From NCBI GenBank assembly GCA_033002965.1, contig JAURVB010013259.1, forward strand, positions 434,001-498,000: a stretch of 64,000 nucleotides of DNA. Reading direction: 5' to 3'. Of this stretch, positions 33,610 to 45,395 are shown piece after piece. The position numbers and the translations under genes were made by a program. Within the stretch, counting starts at the first letter, position 1. Each line of letters begins with the position of its first letter. The DNA is from Piper betle (Eukaryota; Streptophyta; Magnoliopsida; Piperales; Piperaceae). Below the pieces are notes generated by a model, which worked only from the letters and a program-made list of their open reading frames with translations, did no database searches and was not told where the DNA came from.

Positions 33610-34260
33610 ACAGAGGCAATTCTATGTTAGTGATAAAAACACTAAGTCATATAATTAGAAGCTAAAATTAATATATTCTACAACATCATTAATTCAATTT
33701 TTAGTGATTATGAGCCTACGCTAAACCCTTAATATGCTGGGAGGGTGGCCGCCCATCCAGCTACAATCTCATATATACGTACACATGTTATGTGACCCTC
33801 TTATTTATCATTGACTCACCCTCTTAGTATCATAAGTGCATAATGAGCCGTCTTACACCATTGTGCCCTATTGCCCCTTTCGGCATGGGGGTAGGTATTT
33901 TATCTTTCAATGAATTTTAAGCGTGCTGCCCTGTGTCGGATTAAGTCAATTCTTTGACCTCGGTTGTACTCGGCGCATAGTAATCGAATGTGGGCTCAAG
34001 CTAAGCAAGACTCCCACATAGTATTGTTTTTAATGGTGCTACCTCATGTCAGACTAAACAATTCTTTGACCCTGATCGCGTTCGGCGCATGGTGGTCGAA
34101 TGTGGGCTCAGGGCGACCAAGGCTCCCAAACAAGAATGTGGGCTCAAGCCGACCAAGACTCCCAAACAAGCATATATAACATTTTAACATTTTAAATAAT
34201 TATACGGACCTGAAATTGTGATGAAGCACCCGCAACTACGAGACAATCTTAATATGAATA
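33610..34260. repeat. R1 repeat copy 3
   Basis: R1 core in forward orientation inside the sequence that disrupts the pseudogene (GTGGCCGCCCATCCAGCT; CACCCTCTTAGTATC; GCGCATGGTGGTCGAATG appearing twice in a local duplication near 33975 and 34087). It runs directly into the left arm of the palindrome. Confidence 0.7.
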
Positions 34261-34822
34261 AAACTTCTCTAAAGTCTTCCCTTTGTGAGCCATTTTCATT
34301 TACCATCAACAGAATTCTCCTTTATATAGAAAAATATGTGTGGAATTGAAGAAGTTATTATATTAAATTTTATAAAAGAGCGTAATCACACATAACTATA
34401 CCATTTATTTGTGTGAACGAAAAGTGAATTATCCATAAATATCATTGTACTGATACTCTAAAGGTTATAATTTATAATTTATAATATTAATTTTTAAGAA
34501 TTATTTTAATTAAATATTATTTATAGTTCATTCTTAAGATTTGTTTAGTAAATCTTAAGAATGAACCATAAAAAATATTTAACTAAATTAATTAATAAGA
34601 ATTAATATCATAAATTATCAATTATAGCATTTAGAGTATCGGTACAATGATATTTATGCATAATTACTTTTATTCAATAGTCAATTTTTTTGACTTTTCA
34701 TTATCACACAAGTAATTGGTTTTTAATATAGTTATGTGTGATTACGTTCTTTTTCTATAAAATTTAATATAACAACTTCTTAAATTCTACACATTAATAA
34801 AATCTATTATAGTGACTTCTTA

Positions 34823-34866
<44 letters not shown>

Positions 34867-35165
34867 TTTTATATGAAGGAGAATTCTGTTAATTGTTAAA
34901 TAAAACATCAAATTAATAGTTTGTGAGCACATTTGGCTCACAAAGGGACTTTATAGAAGTTTATTCATTTTAGGATCACGTGTCTTAGTTGCGGGTGTCT
35001 CAACAAAATTCCAGGTTCGTATAATTACTCGAAATGTTATATATCTTTATGTGGGAGTCTTGGTCGGCCTGAGCTCACATTCGACCACCATGCACAAGGG
35101 CAACTAGGGTCGAAGAATTGACTCAGTCCGACACAGGGCAACACCCTTAAAAAAATTACTATGTG
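34016..35165. repeat. Large imperfect palindrome, arms about 520-610 bp
   Basis: The centre is near 34545 (TTCTTAAGATTT / AAATCTTAAGAA). Moving outward, both arms match in inverted order: the AACCATAA/TTATAGTT zone; CTTTGTGAGCC at 34281 against GGCTCACAAAG near 34943-34953; ACTTCTCTAAAGTC against its inverse; ACCCGCAACTA against TAGTTGCGGGT; and R1 core motifs (CATGGTGGTCGAA near 34090 against TTCGACCACCATG near 35080). The right arm is interrupted by an (AT)n run at about 34832-34863. A half copy of the left-arm type, without its inverted partner, follows at about 35900-36300. Confidence 0.85.
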
Positions 35166-35399
35166 CCTGTAATGACCTACCTGTTCCTAGCTACGAAAGT
35201 GTTGCTATATGAAACTAAATGTCTTATAAATTAATTTTCTATTCATTTTCAAGATTTTAAATAATCCATAATAATAAATTTAATACACAAATACTCGAAA
35301 TTATCTAAGCCCCATAAACCGAACCAAAATCCCATTGGCATGCAAAAAATCTTTTCCAATAACAAAGTCTTCCAGCTGTCTCGACTCTACCCATCTTTC

Positions 35400-36300
35400 C
35401 ATGCTCATACCAGTGGAGGAAATTCCGTGTTAATGATAAAAACACTAAGTCATATAATTACAAGAAAAAATTAATATATTTTATAACATCATTAATTCGA
35501 CTTTTAATGATTATGAACTTATACTAAGCTCTTAATTTACTGGGTGGGTGGCCGCTCATCCAGCTACAATCTCATATATGCATACACACACTATGTGGCC
35601 CTCGGTCTGTAGTTACCAATAATTACTATTGACTCACCCTTTTGGTATCACAAGTGCATAATGAGTCGTCTTGCGCCACTGTGCCCTGTCACCTCTTTTG
35701 ACATGAGGGCATATATTTAATCTTTCAAGAATTTTAAAGGTGCTGCCTTGTGTCGAATTGAATTCTTTGACCCCGGTTATGCTTAGCGTATGGTGGTCGA
35801 ATATGGGCTTAGGCCAACCAAGACTCTCACATCGGAATATATAACATTGAGTAATTATATGAACCTAAAATTTTGTTGACGCAACTATGACACGTGATCT
35901 TAATATGAATGAAACTTTTTAAAGTTTTTCCTTTGTGAGCCAAATGTGCTCACAAAGTATCAATTTGATGTTTTATTTAACAATCAACAGAATTCTCCTT
36001 TATATAAAATAATATGTATAAAATTCAAGAAATCAATACATTAAATTTTATTAATATGTGTAAAATTTAAGAAGTTACTGCATTAAATTATATAGAAAAG
36101 AACGTAATCACACATAACTATATTAAACAATAATTATTTGTGTGATAATGAAAAGTCAAAAAAATTGACTACTGAATTAAAGCAATTGTCTATAAATATC
36201 ATTGTATGGTACTCTAAAGGTTATGATTGATAATTTATAATATTGATTTTTAAAAATTAATTTAATTAAATATTATTTATAATTCGTTCTTAAAATTTAC
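35400..36300. repeat. R1 repeat copy 4 plus single palindrome arm
   Basis: Forward R1 core (35400-35890) continues into CTTTGTGAGCC and the left-arm sequence (35930-36300), the same order as 33610-34540. This suggests the palindrome arose by inverted joining of a longer R1-type repeat rather than being a separate MITE. Confidence 0.7.
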
Positions 36301-37743
36301 AAAACCCTAAATAAAATAACCTAATTATTTTTTTTCCGAGGTTTAACAATCTCACCAACTAGGGAATTTTTATCATCGAAAATATAATGGAGTCATAAGG
36401 AGAAGATTTTTACAATCTCCCTTAGGAATTTTTTGTCTTCGAAAATATAATAAAAAAATTTGTGTTTTTTTTATTTATTTAAGCATTGTCACTTATATGT
36501 ATAGCTAAAGTGGGGCGCATTGTTCCATGACATTGTCAGCCATATCGCACAGGTGTTTCGTACCACCTATACTACCTACCCCCTGTACAACCGAGAGTTT
36601 GATTTGGTTATTGGCATGGTGGGTACTTGTTGAGACTCATTATTGATTCATTCCTCTCATAGAAGTCCGTGAATTGGCTTCTTCCCAACCCCAAGCTCAA
36701 CCCCAGAAGCTCAATGATTTTCAATGCAAGCTTGTTCATTTCCTCACGGTACTCCTGGCACACAACCCTGCCAAACATGTTCGTACATGACAATCATGAA
36801 TGATTATAAGTAGCTACATCTTAATTATAATTATAAATTAATTGTCACAATTAATACTCGATATGGTTTGCTCCATTGCCACTCATGATCACCGTCTGTG
36901 GATTTCATAATATTATCAAGTAGAAATCACAATACCTATGCATGTAGAAAACAAAGTTGAAAACTTTAAATAATAATTTGGAATACTCAGAAAGTACACT
37001 AACCCTGTTTGTTGGAAGTCATGGCCAAGCACGTCGACAAAGTAATCCTGCACCATGTGGGGAGAGGTTAGGGTGGCCGACACAAAGTAATACTCAGAAG
37101 GTACACTAACCCTGTTTGTTCACGGACGCGGGCGACGAGAAGAAGGCGTCGGTTGCATGGTGGACGGCGGCAAACAGTGCAAGGGGCACGCCATGGTTGA
37201 TGTTTTGAAAAAGCCGTGCTTCGTGCAAGCATTGTCGACGGCCTTCATTGCCTCCGTCGTCGAATCTGGGTCGCCTGAGAGGAAGCCTCTAAGGTCGACA
37301 ACGGGGACGATGACCTTCTCCGTCCCAAGGTCCTGCTTCTCCTCCTTGGGCCAGACAAATTGAGTGGGAATTCCCACATCTCCATCGCATGCCAATGGAG
37401 ATGGAGTGGCTGTAGAGGCAGACATGGACATATTAGGTAGTAAGGAGTAGTATAATATAAAGAGTGAGAACAGATTTTTTAATGCACAAGAGGGAGATCT
37501 GATTGAGAATGAGATAAGACCCCCACTACATATACAGACGAAGGTTGATCAAGCAGACAAAAGGTCAGTGACCAAGTGCTATATTGTCTTGCTGCCAACT
37601 TGGAGCTGCACAACAGCATCAAGATTCTGAATGCATCGAGATAAAAAAAAAAGTTACCAAGATTTTAGCTGGAACAAGAATGATATAATTGCTTTGTAAC
37701 ATGTGTGCTTTATTTGACATTTGAAAAATTTGTGTGTGTGTAT

Positions 37744-37754
<11 letters not shown>

Positions 37755-37803
<49 letters not shown>
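37755..37803. repeat. (AT)n microsatellite upstream of the pseudogene
   Basis: About 48 bp of alternating AT preceded by GTGTGTGTATATACATACATAC. It is absent from the matching position of unit 1, so it expanded after the duplication. Confidence 0.9.
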
Positions 37804-37811
<8 letters not shown>

Positions 37812-38660
37812 ATATAGTATAATATAATTGTGTGAATTTCATGTAGTGTATGTATTACAGTGGGCAATAATATTAAATGAGGGGTGTTAACCGAAAGGAT
37901 GAACCACACTGATATGTAGACCAATTATTACATATGCCAATTTAAGACGTTTAGGATTCAAAAATGCTCATTGTACTTCGAACAGTCAGTGAAAAAGCTC
38001 ATGTTATTCTATATAACCATTAAATATCATAATTTCCAAGTTTTGAAAAAACTAGGGTGACAAAGAAAAGTGTGGTTTTGAAAGTCTATATGATGCATAC
38101 TTATAGTACTACCCTTCAGGTTTTTACTGTGAAATGGCTCTGAGATATGCATTGAGCCTTTGATTTTCAGTGACCAAAATATTGATTTCTTGCTGCCCAG
38201 AAAAAGTAAAAACAAAAGGGTTCTCCCTCCACTCTCGATGTTGCATGCATATGTACAATCAATGGTAAAAATTAATCTTTAATTGATGAAAATTTTGTCA
38301 GTGAAATTTGAAGTATGCTACAAACTATCTCGTCACAAAATATTTCTTCATGTGAGATTTAGTTCTTTTATCCGAAGCGAACTCAGTTTTTAAAACTCTT
38401 ACTTTACAATAAACTTACGACGTCGAGTAAGAAAGCAAGGGGTTAGATAATTACTACGTATATAGTTAATATATAAATTCGTGGAAGCAATATCTTGTAA
38501 GAAAAGGATATTAATCGAGGTCAAATTATTTTAATAGGTGTTTTGTGGTCCCAATCCCTTATTGGACGTGACATGTAGCACCCTAGCTATTTCAATTTAA
38601 TGCTACATAAAAATAATTAGTTATGCGTGTTAATCGGGTGAGCCTTTTCACTGACCCGAA

Positions 38661-38664
38661 ATAT

Positions 38665-38710
<46 letters not shown>
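38661..38710. repeat. (AT)n microsatellite in unit 2
   Basis: Interrupted alternating AT run at the position matching the run at 28747 in unit 1. Confidence 0.9.
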
Positions 38711-38714
<4 letters not shown>

Positions 38715-39309
38715 CTGGTTAAACTTCAAATAAAATTAATCATGAAAGTTTAAATAGTTTGAAAATAAAATCATTGATAAATAGCTAGATTATTATTCAC
38801 ATATAGTTCTATTAGTTTAATACTTTAATTCTATATATCAATTTTATTCTATGCTAAACAGCTTATTTGAAAATATAATCATTGGATTATCATGTAAAAC
38901 TATTATTATAATATAATTATATTTATTAGTTTTTATATTTTATATAGATGGCTATATAAAAATTATTTAAAGTACTTTATTTAATGTAAAGTACTTGGTT
39001 CGAGTCAAACTTTAACTCAGGCCAGAGGCCAAGTGTTACAATATAAACTAAATAGTCTCGTAAATTTATTTTTTATAAATTTATCAATATCATTAATAAA
39101 TATATGACGTAAAGAATTATTTAAAATTTTAATTCTAAGTCATGTCATTAAATAAAATATAAGATCACCAATGTTCGAAATCCAATAAGACCCCATGATA
39201 CGAAATGAAATTTCACTGTCATGCAAACAACTTAAAAGTATAATAAAAAATGAGAAAAATCAATTCTTTAGTAAGTGAGAGTCTTCCAATAGTCATGATT
39301 CTACCCATC

Positions 39310-39700
39310 GTTCCATTTGCCCGACCCAAAGTAGAGAGTAATGAGGTATGCCATCTCTTTAAAAGTAATTAACCAAAATTAAAGATTTATAATTCATTCT
39401 CAATTATAAACATGATCTTACCCTCATTATGTATTAAATGTGGGATTAAGTTGAGGGATATTACAATCCACCTATTTTAGAAAATTTTGTTCTCGAAATT
39501 CTTACAATTGGCTCGTCGCTAGCCCAACCACGTCCTTCTCTCGCTTGTGACCGACAACCTACCTAACGTCCTTAGTCTAGCCCATCATCTAATACAGAAT
39601 TAGATTATTCTGATATCATCTTTAATAATCCGACTTAAAGTACAAACTAGTCGGTATATATTGTCTCTTTAAAAGTAGTTAACCATTTTTGAAGAAATAA
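39310..39700 (-). mobile_element. TRIM remnant in unit 2
   Basis: Reverse-oriented: GCCCGACCCAAAGTAGAGAG, then GGGATATTACAATCCACCTA, internal GGCTCGTCGCTAGCCCAAC and GACCGACAACC, then ATTCTGATATCATC (decayed primer-binding-site region) and a second partial LTR with TCCGACTTAAAGTACAAACT. More of the element survives here than in unit 1. Confidence 0.7.
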
Positions 39701-39729
39701 TTTAGACCCATTATGTTGCAGTAATTAGA

Positions 39730-40045
39730 TTAAGTAATTTTGCGCTAGTGATAAAATCATTGAGTCCTATAATTGCAATAAACAAGCTAATATATTCTAC
39801 CACATTATTAATTGAAATTTTTTAGTGATTATGAGCCTATGTCGAGCTCTTATTATGCATTGAAAGATGACTACCCCATCTAACTACAATCTCATATATG
39901 TACACACACTTTACCTGGCCCACAACCTATAGTTTTCAATATTTATCTTTTACTCGCCTCACAAGTGCATAATAAATTGTCTTTCTCTATCTTTCCCTAT
40001 CATCCCTTTTGACATGGAGGCAAGTATTTAATTTTTCAATTAATA
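39730..40045. repeat. R1 repeat copy 5 (unit 2 counterpart of copy 2)
   Basis: R1 core motifs TTAGTGATTATGAGCCTA and GCATTGAAAGATGACTACC, then CACAAGTGCATAATAAATTG. It ends abruptly before the block shared at 40060, whereas copy 2 continues for over 1 kb. Confidence 0.65.
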
Positions 40046-40299
40046 ATTAATAACCACGGAAGTTTAAGGATACAAGGAGGGAATAGGGCCGTCGTCCCAG
40101 GATCATATATTTGCTTAAAATAGTTCATTTCTTCCTCCCGTCACTACTCGTCAATATATGTTTTCAGAACGCTAAGGCGGCAGACTTATAAACTGTGGAC
40201 CACGATACAAATAAAAACTCCTTTGCAAATTACAAGCCACCCTTAAACTAGATCGTAAAGTGTACTCAGCCACTGTTTAATTGTAATTCCTCGAAGATA

Positions 40300-41647
40300 T
40301 ATATGTGCATCCCGTGATTATCTTGACTAGTTAGCTTGTGCCTTTGGGCCCCAAAAAATGCAATTCCAAGGCCACAAACAGCAATGCAAGATCATTTCTT
40401 AAGCTGGAAGCAATGGTTATATGAGAAGAAAACCTTCCTATGAGTGATAAGATTGGCAATTTGGGACAGTTCAATCCCTTAATCAAAAAGGGGAAGATGT
40501 CCTGCCCCCATCGGCCCAGTCTTTGCTAATATCTACCATCTTCACACAATCAAATAGTTAGAAGTTATGGGTTTTCATTTGTAACGTTTTAAACACAATT
40601 TTTAAAAAGTCATGTAATTGGTTAAGTTTAACAGAAGAAAGTCTTCATCCCAGAAACCAAATATTCACCTTCCTCTCGTGCCATATATATTACAACAAGT
40701 ACAGTAAGTCCTCTTTATACATACACCAATGCAACCTGTGGCACTTATTTCCAAGAACTTGATTCTCTGCTCTGGTATTAGCCTTTTGGGTTTCCTCTCT
40801 CTCTCTCTTTCTCATGCATGTGGTTGAATGAAACTCGAGAAGAGCTTTGCTCATGAGCCCTGTCTAAGACCACGACAAACAAACAAACAAACAAACAAAC
40901 AAAAACACAGAGAGAACAAAATATGGCTAGTAGCCGAGTAACTCCAATAAGTTAAAAAATATGTTAGGAAGGAAAGTTTTGAATACCTGACCGTCGCTGC
41001 ATTTCAAGTTGAAGATAAGAGAGCCCTTCTTCTGAGCCAAGTCTAAATCTGTTGATGCGGGTGAGCTAACAAAAGCTCCATCCAATTGCGGCTTCCTATT
41101 GCGAAACTCAAGTTGATATTCAACACAATCAGATCAAAAAAGTGTTCAAATACTGAGAAGCACCATTCGTATATTCCAGCATCCGTTGTGTTGGCAACTC
41201 TATATCAATTGAATATTATATTTATTTATAAAATCTTAATCTATTTCTGAGGCGCACGATTCGACATCCTTCATGTGTAGCTCACAGAAGTGAGGAGTGG
41301 ACTGACCAGACGACATCCATCTTATGTTGCATTTGTCTCACTGGGGTCAAATTTAATTTAATCCAAGTGATGGGTCCCCACTCCCAGCATTGACGAGAAG
41401 GCGACGGTGGGCCGGCCCCGCGGTTTGGCTGCGGCGAAGACTTTGGCCCGACGACCCCAAGCAGCCCTTTTCCTCTCCTCTACTCTCCCGGGCGGCGATG
41501 AAGAGGCTTTGCCCCCGTTAAAGGCGGCGAATCCGACCTTGTCCACACCTTCTCCGGTCTCCTCCCACCACCCCAAACAAGACGCATGATCAAGCAACAA
41601 CTCCACTCCTCCTCCCCACCAACCTGCCAACCCTTCCTTCCCCCACC
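40300..41647. other. Upstream region of the receptor-like kinase, with an exon-like island
   Basis: Contains a CT-rich run (CTCTCTCTCTCTTTCTC near 40795), a (CAAA)n run at about 40877-40903, and an antisense open segment at about 40987-41140. That segment ends at a donor-like CAG/GTATTC and reads as a plausible peptide (RKPQLDGAFVSSPASTDLDL) on the minus strand. I recognise no family and found no partner exons. The GC-rich part from 41390 to 41647 is probably the 5' UTR of the kinase. Confidence 0.4.
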
Positions 41648-42756
41648 ATGGATCCCACCGTCCGAGCTCTAGTCGCCGTATCGGCCAGTTTCGTCGCCAT
41701 CCCCATCATCATCGGCCTCATCTTCCTCCTCTGCAGCTCCACAAGCCGCCGCCGCCGGACCCGAATCGACACCCGCCCCGCCGCCGCCTCCGATAGCATC
41801 TCCTTCGACCCCTCCATCCACCGCTTCGCCCTCCCGGAGCTCGTCAACGCCACCGGCAACTTCGACCCGGACCGCATCGTCGGCGACGGCAGCTTCGGCT
41901 TCGTCTACCGCGCCGTCCTCCCATCCGGCCGCGCTGTCGCCGTGAAGCGCCTCGACCACGACGCCTCCTCCCACGGCCTCCGCGAGTTCCGCGCCGAGGT
42001 CGAGACCCTCGGCCGCCTCCACCACCCCAACCTCGTCAAGATCCTCGGCTTCTGCGTCGCCGGCGCTGACCACCTCCTCATCTACGAGTACCTCCCCACG
42101 GCAGCCTCGACGTGTGGCTCCACGAGCCCCAATCCCGCCCGGGCCCCTCCCTGCCCTGGCCCGCCCGCCTCTCCATCGTCTCCGGCGTCGCCACCGGCCT
42201 CGCCTACCTCCACCGCCCCTCCCCCACAAGCCCGTCGTCATCCACCGCGACATCAAGGCCAGCAACGTCCTCCTCGGCTCCGACTTCGCCGCCCACATCG
42301 CCGACTTCGGCCTCGCCCGCAAGCTCCGACCTGCCGACTCCCACGTCTCCACCAGCGCCGCCGGAACCACTGGCTACATGCCCCCCGAGTACCGGAGCGG
42401 CTTGACGGCGGCGACGACGGCCGTCGACGTCTACAGCTTCGGTGTGTTGATGCTCGAGGTCGCCACCGGGCGTCGGCCCAACTTGCCCGTGGCGCGCGGC
42501 GAGGGCAGCGAAATGGGCCTAGTTTCTTGGGCTTTGCAGGGGGTGGGGAGGGGAGTGGGCCGAGTTGCTCGACAAGTCCATGGGCCGGGACGGGGTGGCG
42601 GAGGAGGAGGTGAGGTTGTATTTCAAGGTGGCCGGTCTGTGCTGCCACGAGCAGTTTAAGGACAGGCCTGATATGGAGGAGGTCGTCGGTTTCTTAACCG
42701 GTGGTTTCAAGGTGTCGGAGGTGGTGAGTTCTATTGGAGTTGGAGGGGTTTTGTAA
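41648..42756 (+). CDS. Membrane-anchored receptor-like Ser/Thr kinase without ectodomain (frame broken)
   Basis: Predicted plasma-membrane kinase. It has a short N-terminus, one membrane segment ([20 protein letters not shown], then an Arg cluster), and a kinase domain with GDGSFGFVY (P-loop), VAVKRL (ATP Lys), [12 protein letters not shown] (RD-type catalytic loop), [18 protein letters not shown] and [12 protein letters not shown]. The [14 protein letters not shown] lead-in resembles LRR-RLK subfamily X (EMS1/PSY1R-like) kinases, but there are no LRRs. The frame changes three times: near 42100 (YLP then [10 protein letters not shown], one base missing), near 42226-42232 in a C run (LHRPSP then HKPVVIHRD, one base missing), and near 42540-42556 in a G run (WALQG then [10 protein letters not shown], one base extra). 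Net length is then a multiple of three (about 369 aa), ending GVGGVL-TAA. Homopolymer indel errors or a very recent pseudogene. Confidence 0.85.
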
Positions 42757-43425
42757 TTAAAATTTGTCCCCTTGTTTATTGGTTGTTGTGGTTGTATAAT
42801 CTGATAATATATTTCCCCATCGCCACCTCCCTGCCCATGTTGCCATTGGAGTCGCTACTATCGGAGTCGTCCCTGCCACCATCGTCGCCGCCTCCCTACC
42901 CCTGTCGCCACTGTCTTGCCATTGCCACTGTCGAGGATGGGAAGGGTTAGGGTTAAGGCTTTTTACGACTTTGATTTGAGTCGTCTTTGTAATCGGACAG
43001 CTCAAATAAAAGAAGGTTGGTACCATCCAGATCAATGCGGAGGCAAAGAGGATTTGTCTCCTCGGTGTGTCTGAGCCGCTTAGTGTAATCTTGTGATACA
43101 TGCTCTATAGGGTCTTCACATTTCCAAATCACAATCCACCCACCTTATTATATCGTTGTTAGCTTTAGTGCACCGGCTCTTTGGCATGTAATTAATAATT
43201 AAGTCAATGTCTTTAAATTAGTCTATCATTTAACATGAAGCTAAGTTCTGTTAATATTATCTACAACTACCTGCTCAAAGTATAAATTAATGAGTTTATT
43301 TTATATCTTTAAAGGTGGTTAATCAAGTTAAAGATTTATGGTTTATTTTAACTTATAAATTTGATTTTATCTCAATAGGTGTTAAATATAAACTAAATTA
43401 ATAGATCTCACCATATTATACAAAT

Positions 43426-43464
<39 letters not shown>

Positions 43465-43832
43465 CCAAAAAATAATTAAATTAAAGGAAATAGAATACAA
43501 AGTATCCACCATGAATATAACAAGAAAAAACAACACAAAAAATTGACAACAATAACCAAATTGAATCACGAACCTTATATATACTCACGGAAGGAAGGAC
43601 GAGCGTGTATCAAGAAGATCGTCTGGCATGTCAGTAGCCAAAGAAGGATCAGAGAGAGTTGTAGTGGCTCGAGGGTAGCAGGAGGAGGGAGCTGAATGGT
43701 AACAAGGAGAGGGATGCTAATATCAGGCTCAATGGGTGCAGAGGGAGGATGTAGGTCAGTTGTAGAAGGGAGAGGGGGTTGGCAATAGCAGGTAGAGGGA
43801 GGTTTGCTGTAGGATGCTGGTTGAAGTCAGAA
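42757..43832. other. Spacer between kinase gene and copia element
   Basis: Holds the probable 3' UTR of the kinase (to about 43130), a decayed minus-oriented TRIM LTR at about 43225-43415 (TGCTCAAAGTATAAATTAAT ... TAATAGATCTCACC), an (AT)n run at 43429-43460, and a purine-rich block at 43560-43830 with no clear identity. No exon is supported. Confidence 0.5.
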
Positions 43833-43920
43833 CCTAAAAGAACTACTCTACGTCCCTATTGACTCGAACTTTATCGGTATACTTGGCTGAGATATATATG
43901 GAATAATCATTCCCTGTAAC

Positions 43921-44094
43921 TAGGGCTGCTAATTGAGTGAACTAACTCGTGAGCATTTAGCGTTCGGCTTGACTTATCTCGAAATTCGATATTTAAATGC
44001 TCAAGCTCGAATTTAACTCAAACTCAATTTTTTTGAGTTGAGTTTGAGTAAGATAGTATTCGACTCGACTTGATAAATAATATAATAATGTTAT

Positions 44095-44147
<53 letters not shown>

Positions 44148-44534
44148 AACACACTAATAAGTTTAATTGTAACTAGTTATATTTATATACAACATAATAA
44201 CAATGAAGTAAGATAGTCGAAATGGTAGGTATTGAAGTTAAAAAGGCTTGAGGTTGTCGGTTCAAGTTATGTTGATTACATTTTTTAAGTGAGATATTTT
44301 GACTTTTAATTAAGCTAGTTTCGAGCTCACGAACGAGCTAGGCTCGAGTTCGTCAAAATTAAACAGTTTAAGTATATAATCGAGCTCGAATGTATAAAAG
44401 ATACTCGAGTCAAATTCGAATATATATGTTCAAAACTCGTTCAATAACGAGTCATATTCAAATAAATTTCGAGCAATTTGAACCAAGTTCGAATATAAGT
44501 TGATTTTGGTTCACTTACTCATTTAGCAACCCTA
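43921..44534. mobile_element. hAT-like MITE (614 bp) in the copia 5' LTR
   Basis: Ends: left TAGGGCTGCTAATTGAGTGA, right in reverse complement TAGGGTTGCTAAATGAGTAA. Flanking 8-mers CCTGTAAC and CTTAAAAC agree at 5 of 8 positions. Comparison with the intact 3' LTR (CCTTGTATCATAGAGACTCC) shows the insertion point in the LTR. The interior is rich in CTCGA/TCGAG units and has (AT)n then (AC)n runs (44098-44152). No transposase. Confidence 0.8.
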
Positions 44535-44934
44535 CTTAAAACACAAAGACTCCAAACAATACCAATGGACTCTCCTCTCATAGGATAATCATAACAATGA
44601 GCTGTAATTCCCTTCGGAACTCATACAATAAGTTGTAGTTATGTGTAATTTAAACTCTTGTATAAATATGTGCACTCATGCACGAGAAAATAACGAATTT
44701 ATTATCACTTTACATGGAATAGACCCTGACCTTTTTTGGGCATCGATTATGTCTACCCTCACCTCCCCAGCCATCATTACCTTCTCTGGCCATAACCAGA
44801 ATTTTGACCTTGGCTCAACCTATGGGATCGAGGCACCTACCTTCTTTGGTGAGCGTAATTTCGGCTACGATTAACTTTTTGAAAGCTCATGTTCAACTCA
44901 TTGCTCGAATAATCATTATAAAGCTTCTATGCCT

Positions 44935-45395
44935 TTGAAAATTATTATTGTTGATATTTGGGGTGGTGCTGCTCCTTCTCATGATGGATACCGTTATTAT
45001 GTCTCTTTTGTTGATGCTTACAGCAAGTTCACGACTTTATTTCATGCATGCTAAATCGGACATTTACAATTTATTTTGTCAAGTTAAAGCCAACATAGGA
45101 AACTTGCTCTGCACTAAGGTCAAAATTCTTCGAAGGGATGGGGGCAAAAAATTCATGAACAAAACATTTCAATTTTTTCTTACTCAAATTGGAATTACTC
45201 ATCCGATTTCTTACCCTCACACCCCTCCGTAAAACAGGTTAGTCTCTCTTTATTATCTCAGAGCCATATGCTTAAGAAATTTTGGGATGCTGCCTTCTAT
45301 ACTATTGCATATCTTATAAATTGCATGCCTAGTCAATTTTATAACTCACCTTTGTTGGGCCGTATGGGCCTCTAGGAACACTAGTCACCTCTAAA
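44935..45395 (+). pseudogene. Copia integrase core remnant
   Basis: Translation shows IIIVDIWGGAAPSHDGYRYY, VSFVDAYSKFTT, then in another frame CTKVKILRRDGGKKF and THPISYPHTPP, which are copia integrase signatures. Frameshifts and stops separate the pieces. It is cut at 45404 by the hAT insertion. Confidence 0.85.

Larger units (their letters stand above)
32362..37431 (-). pseudogene. Gibberellin 20-oxidase pseudogene, split and multiply broken
   Basis: Duplicate of the gene at 25917-27530. Exon 3 is intact at 32362-32628, with CLHCAVIN in place of CLHRAVVN. Intron 2 matches to about 32742, then about 3.8 kb of repeats intervenes. Exon 2 resumes only as a 5' fragment, about 36588-36767, with a stop in place of Glu straight after KYPPCQ; everything beyond it in exon 2, including the Fe-binding HxD motif, is gone. 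Exon 1 (37004-37431) starts normally (MSMSASTATPSPLACDG) but has a one-base deletion in an A run (5 instead of 6) near 37206-37212. It has also lost the segment carrying LPWKET, replaced by a duplicated piece of about 30 bp of the exon/intron-1 junction (GGTACACTAACCCTGTTTGT) near 37095-37125. No functional enzyme can come from it. Confidence 0.93.
32171..40290. repeat. Tandem segmental duplication, unit 2 (GA20-oxidase pseudogene)
   Basis: Second unit of the head-to-tail duplication. It is longer than unit 1 (about 8.1 versus 6.4 kb), mainly because about 3.8 kb of R1-type and palindromic repeat sequence occupies the position between intron 2 and the middle of exon 2. Unit 1 carries its own AT-rich R1 continuation in the 29.7-31.9 kb part that is shorter or absent here. 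Confidence 0.85.

Noticed and set aside
37619..37924. Open frame translating to repeated Tyr-Ile
   Set aside because: It is the (AT)n microsatellite read as protein.
29730..40045. Regularly repeated R1 blocks as a CRISPR-like or satellite array
   Set aside because: Spacing is irregular, copies are hundreds of bases long, one is inverted, and the host is a plant nucleus; they are dispersed repeats.
41669..42370. 233-codon antisense open frame in the receptor kinase gene
   Set aside because: It is a compositional shadow of the GC-rich kinase; the sense strand carries all the kinase motifs.
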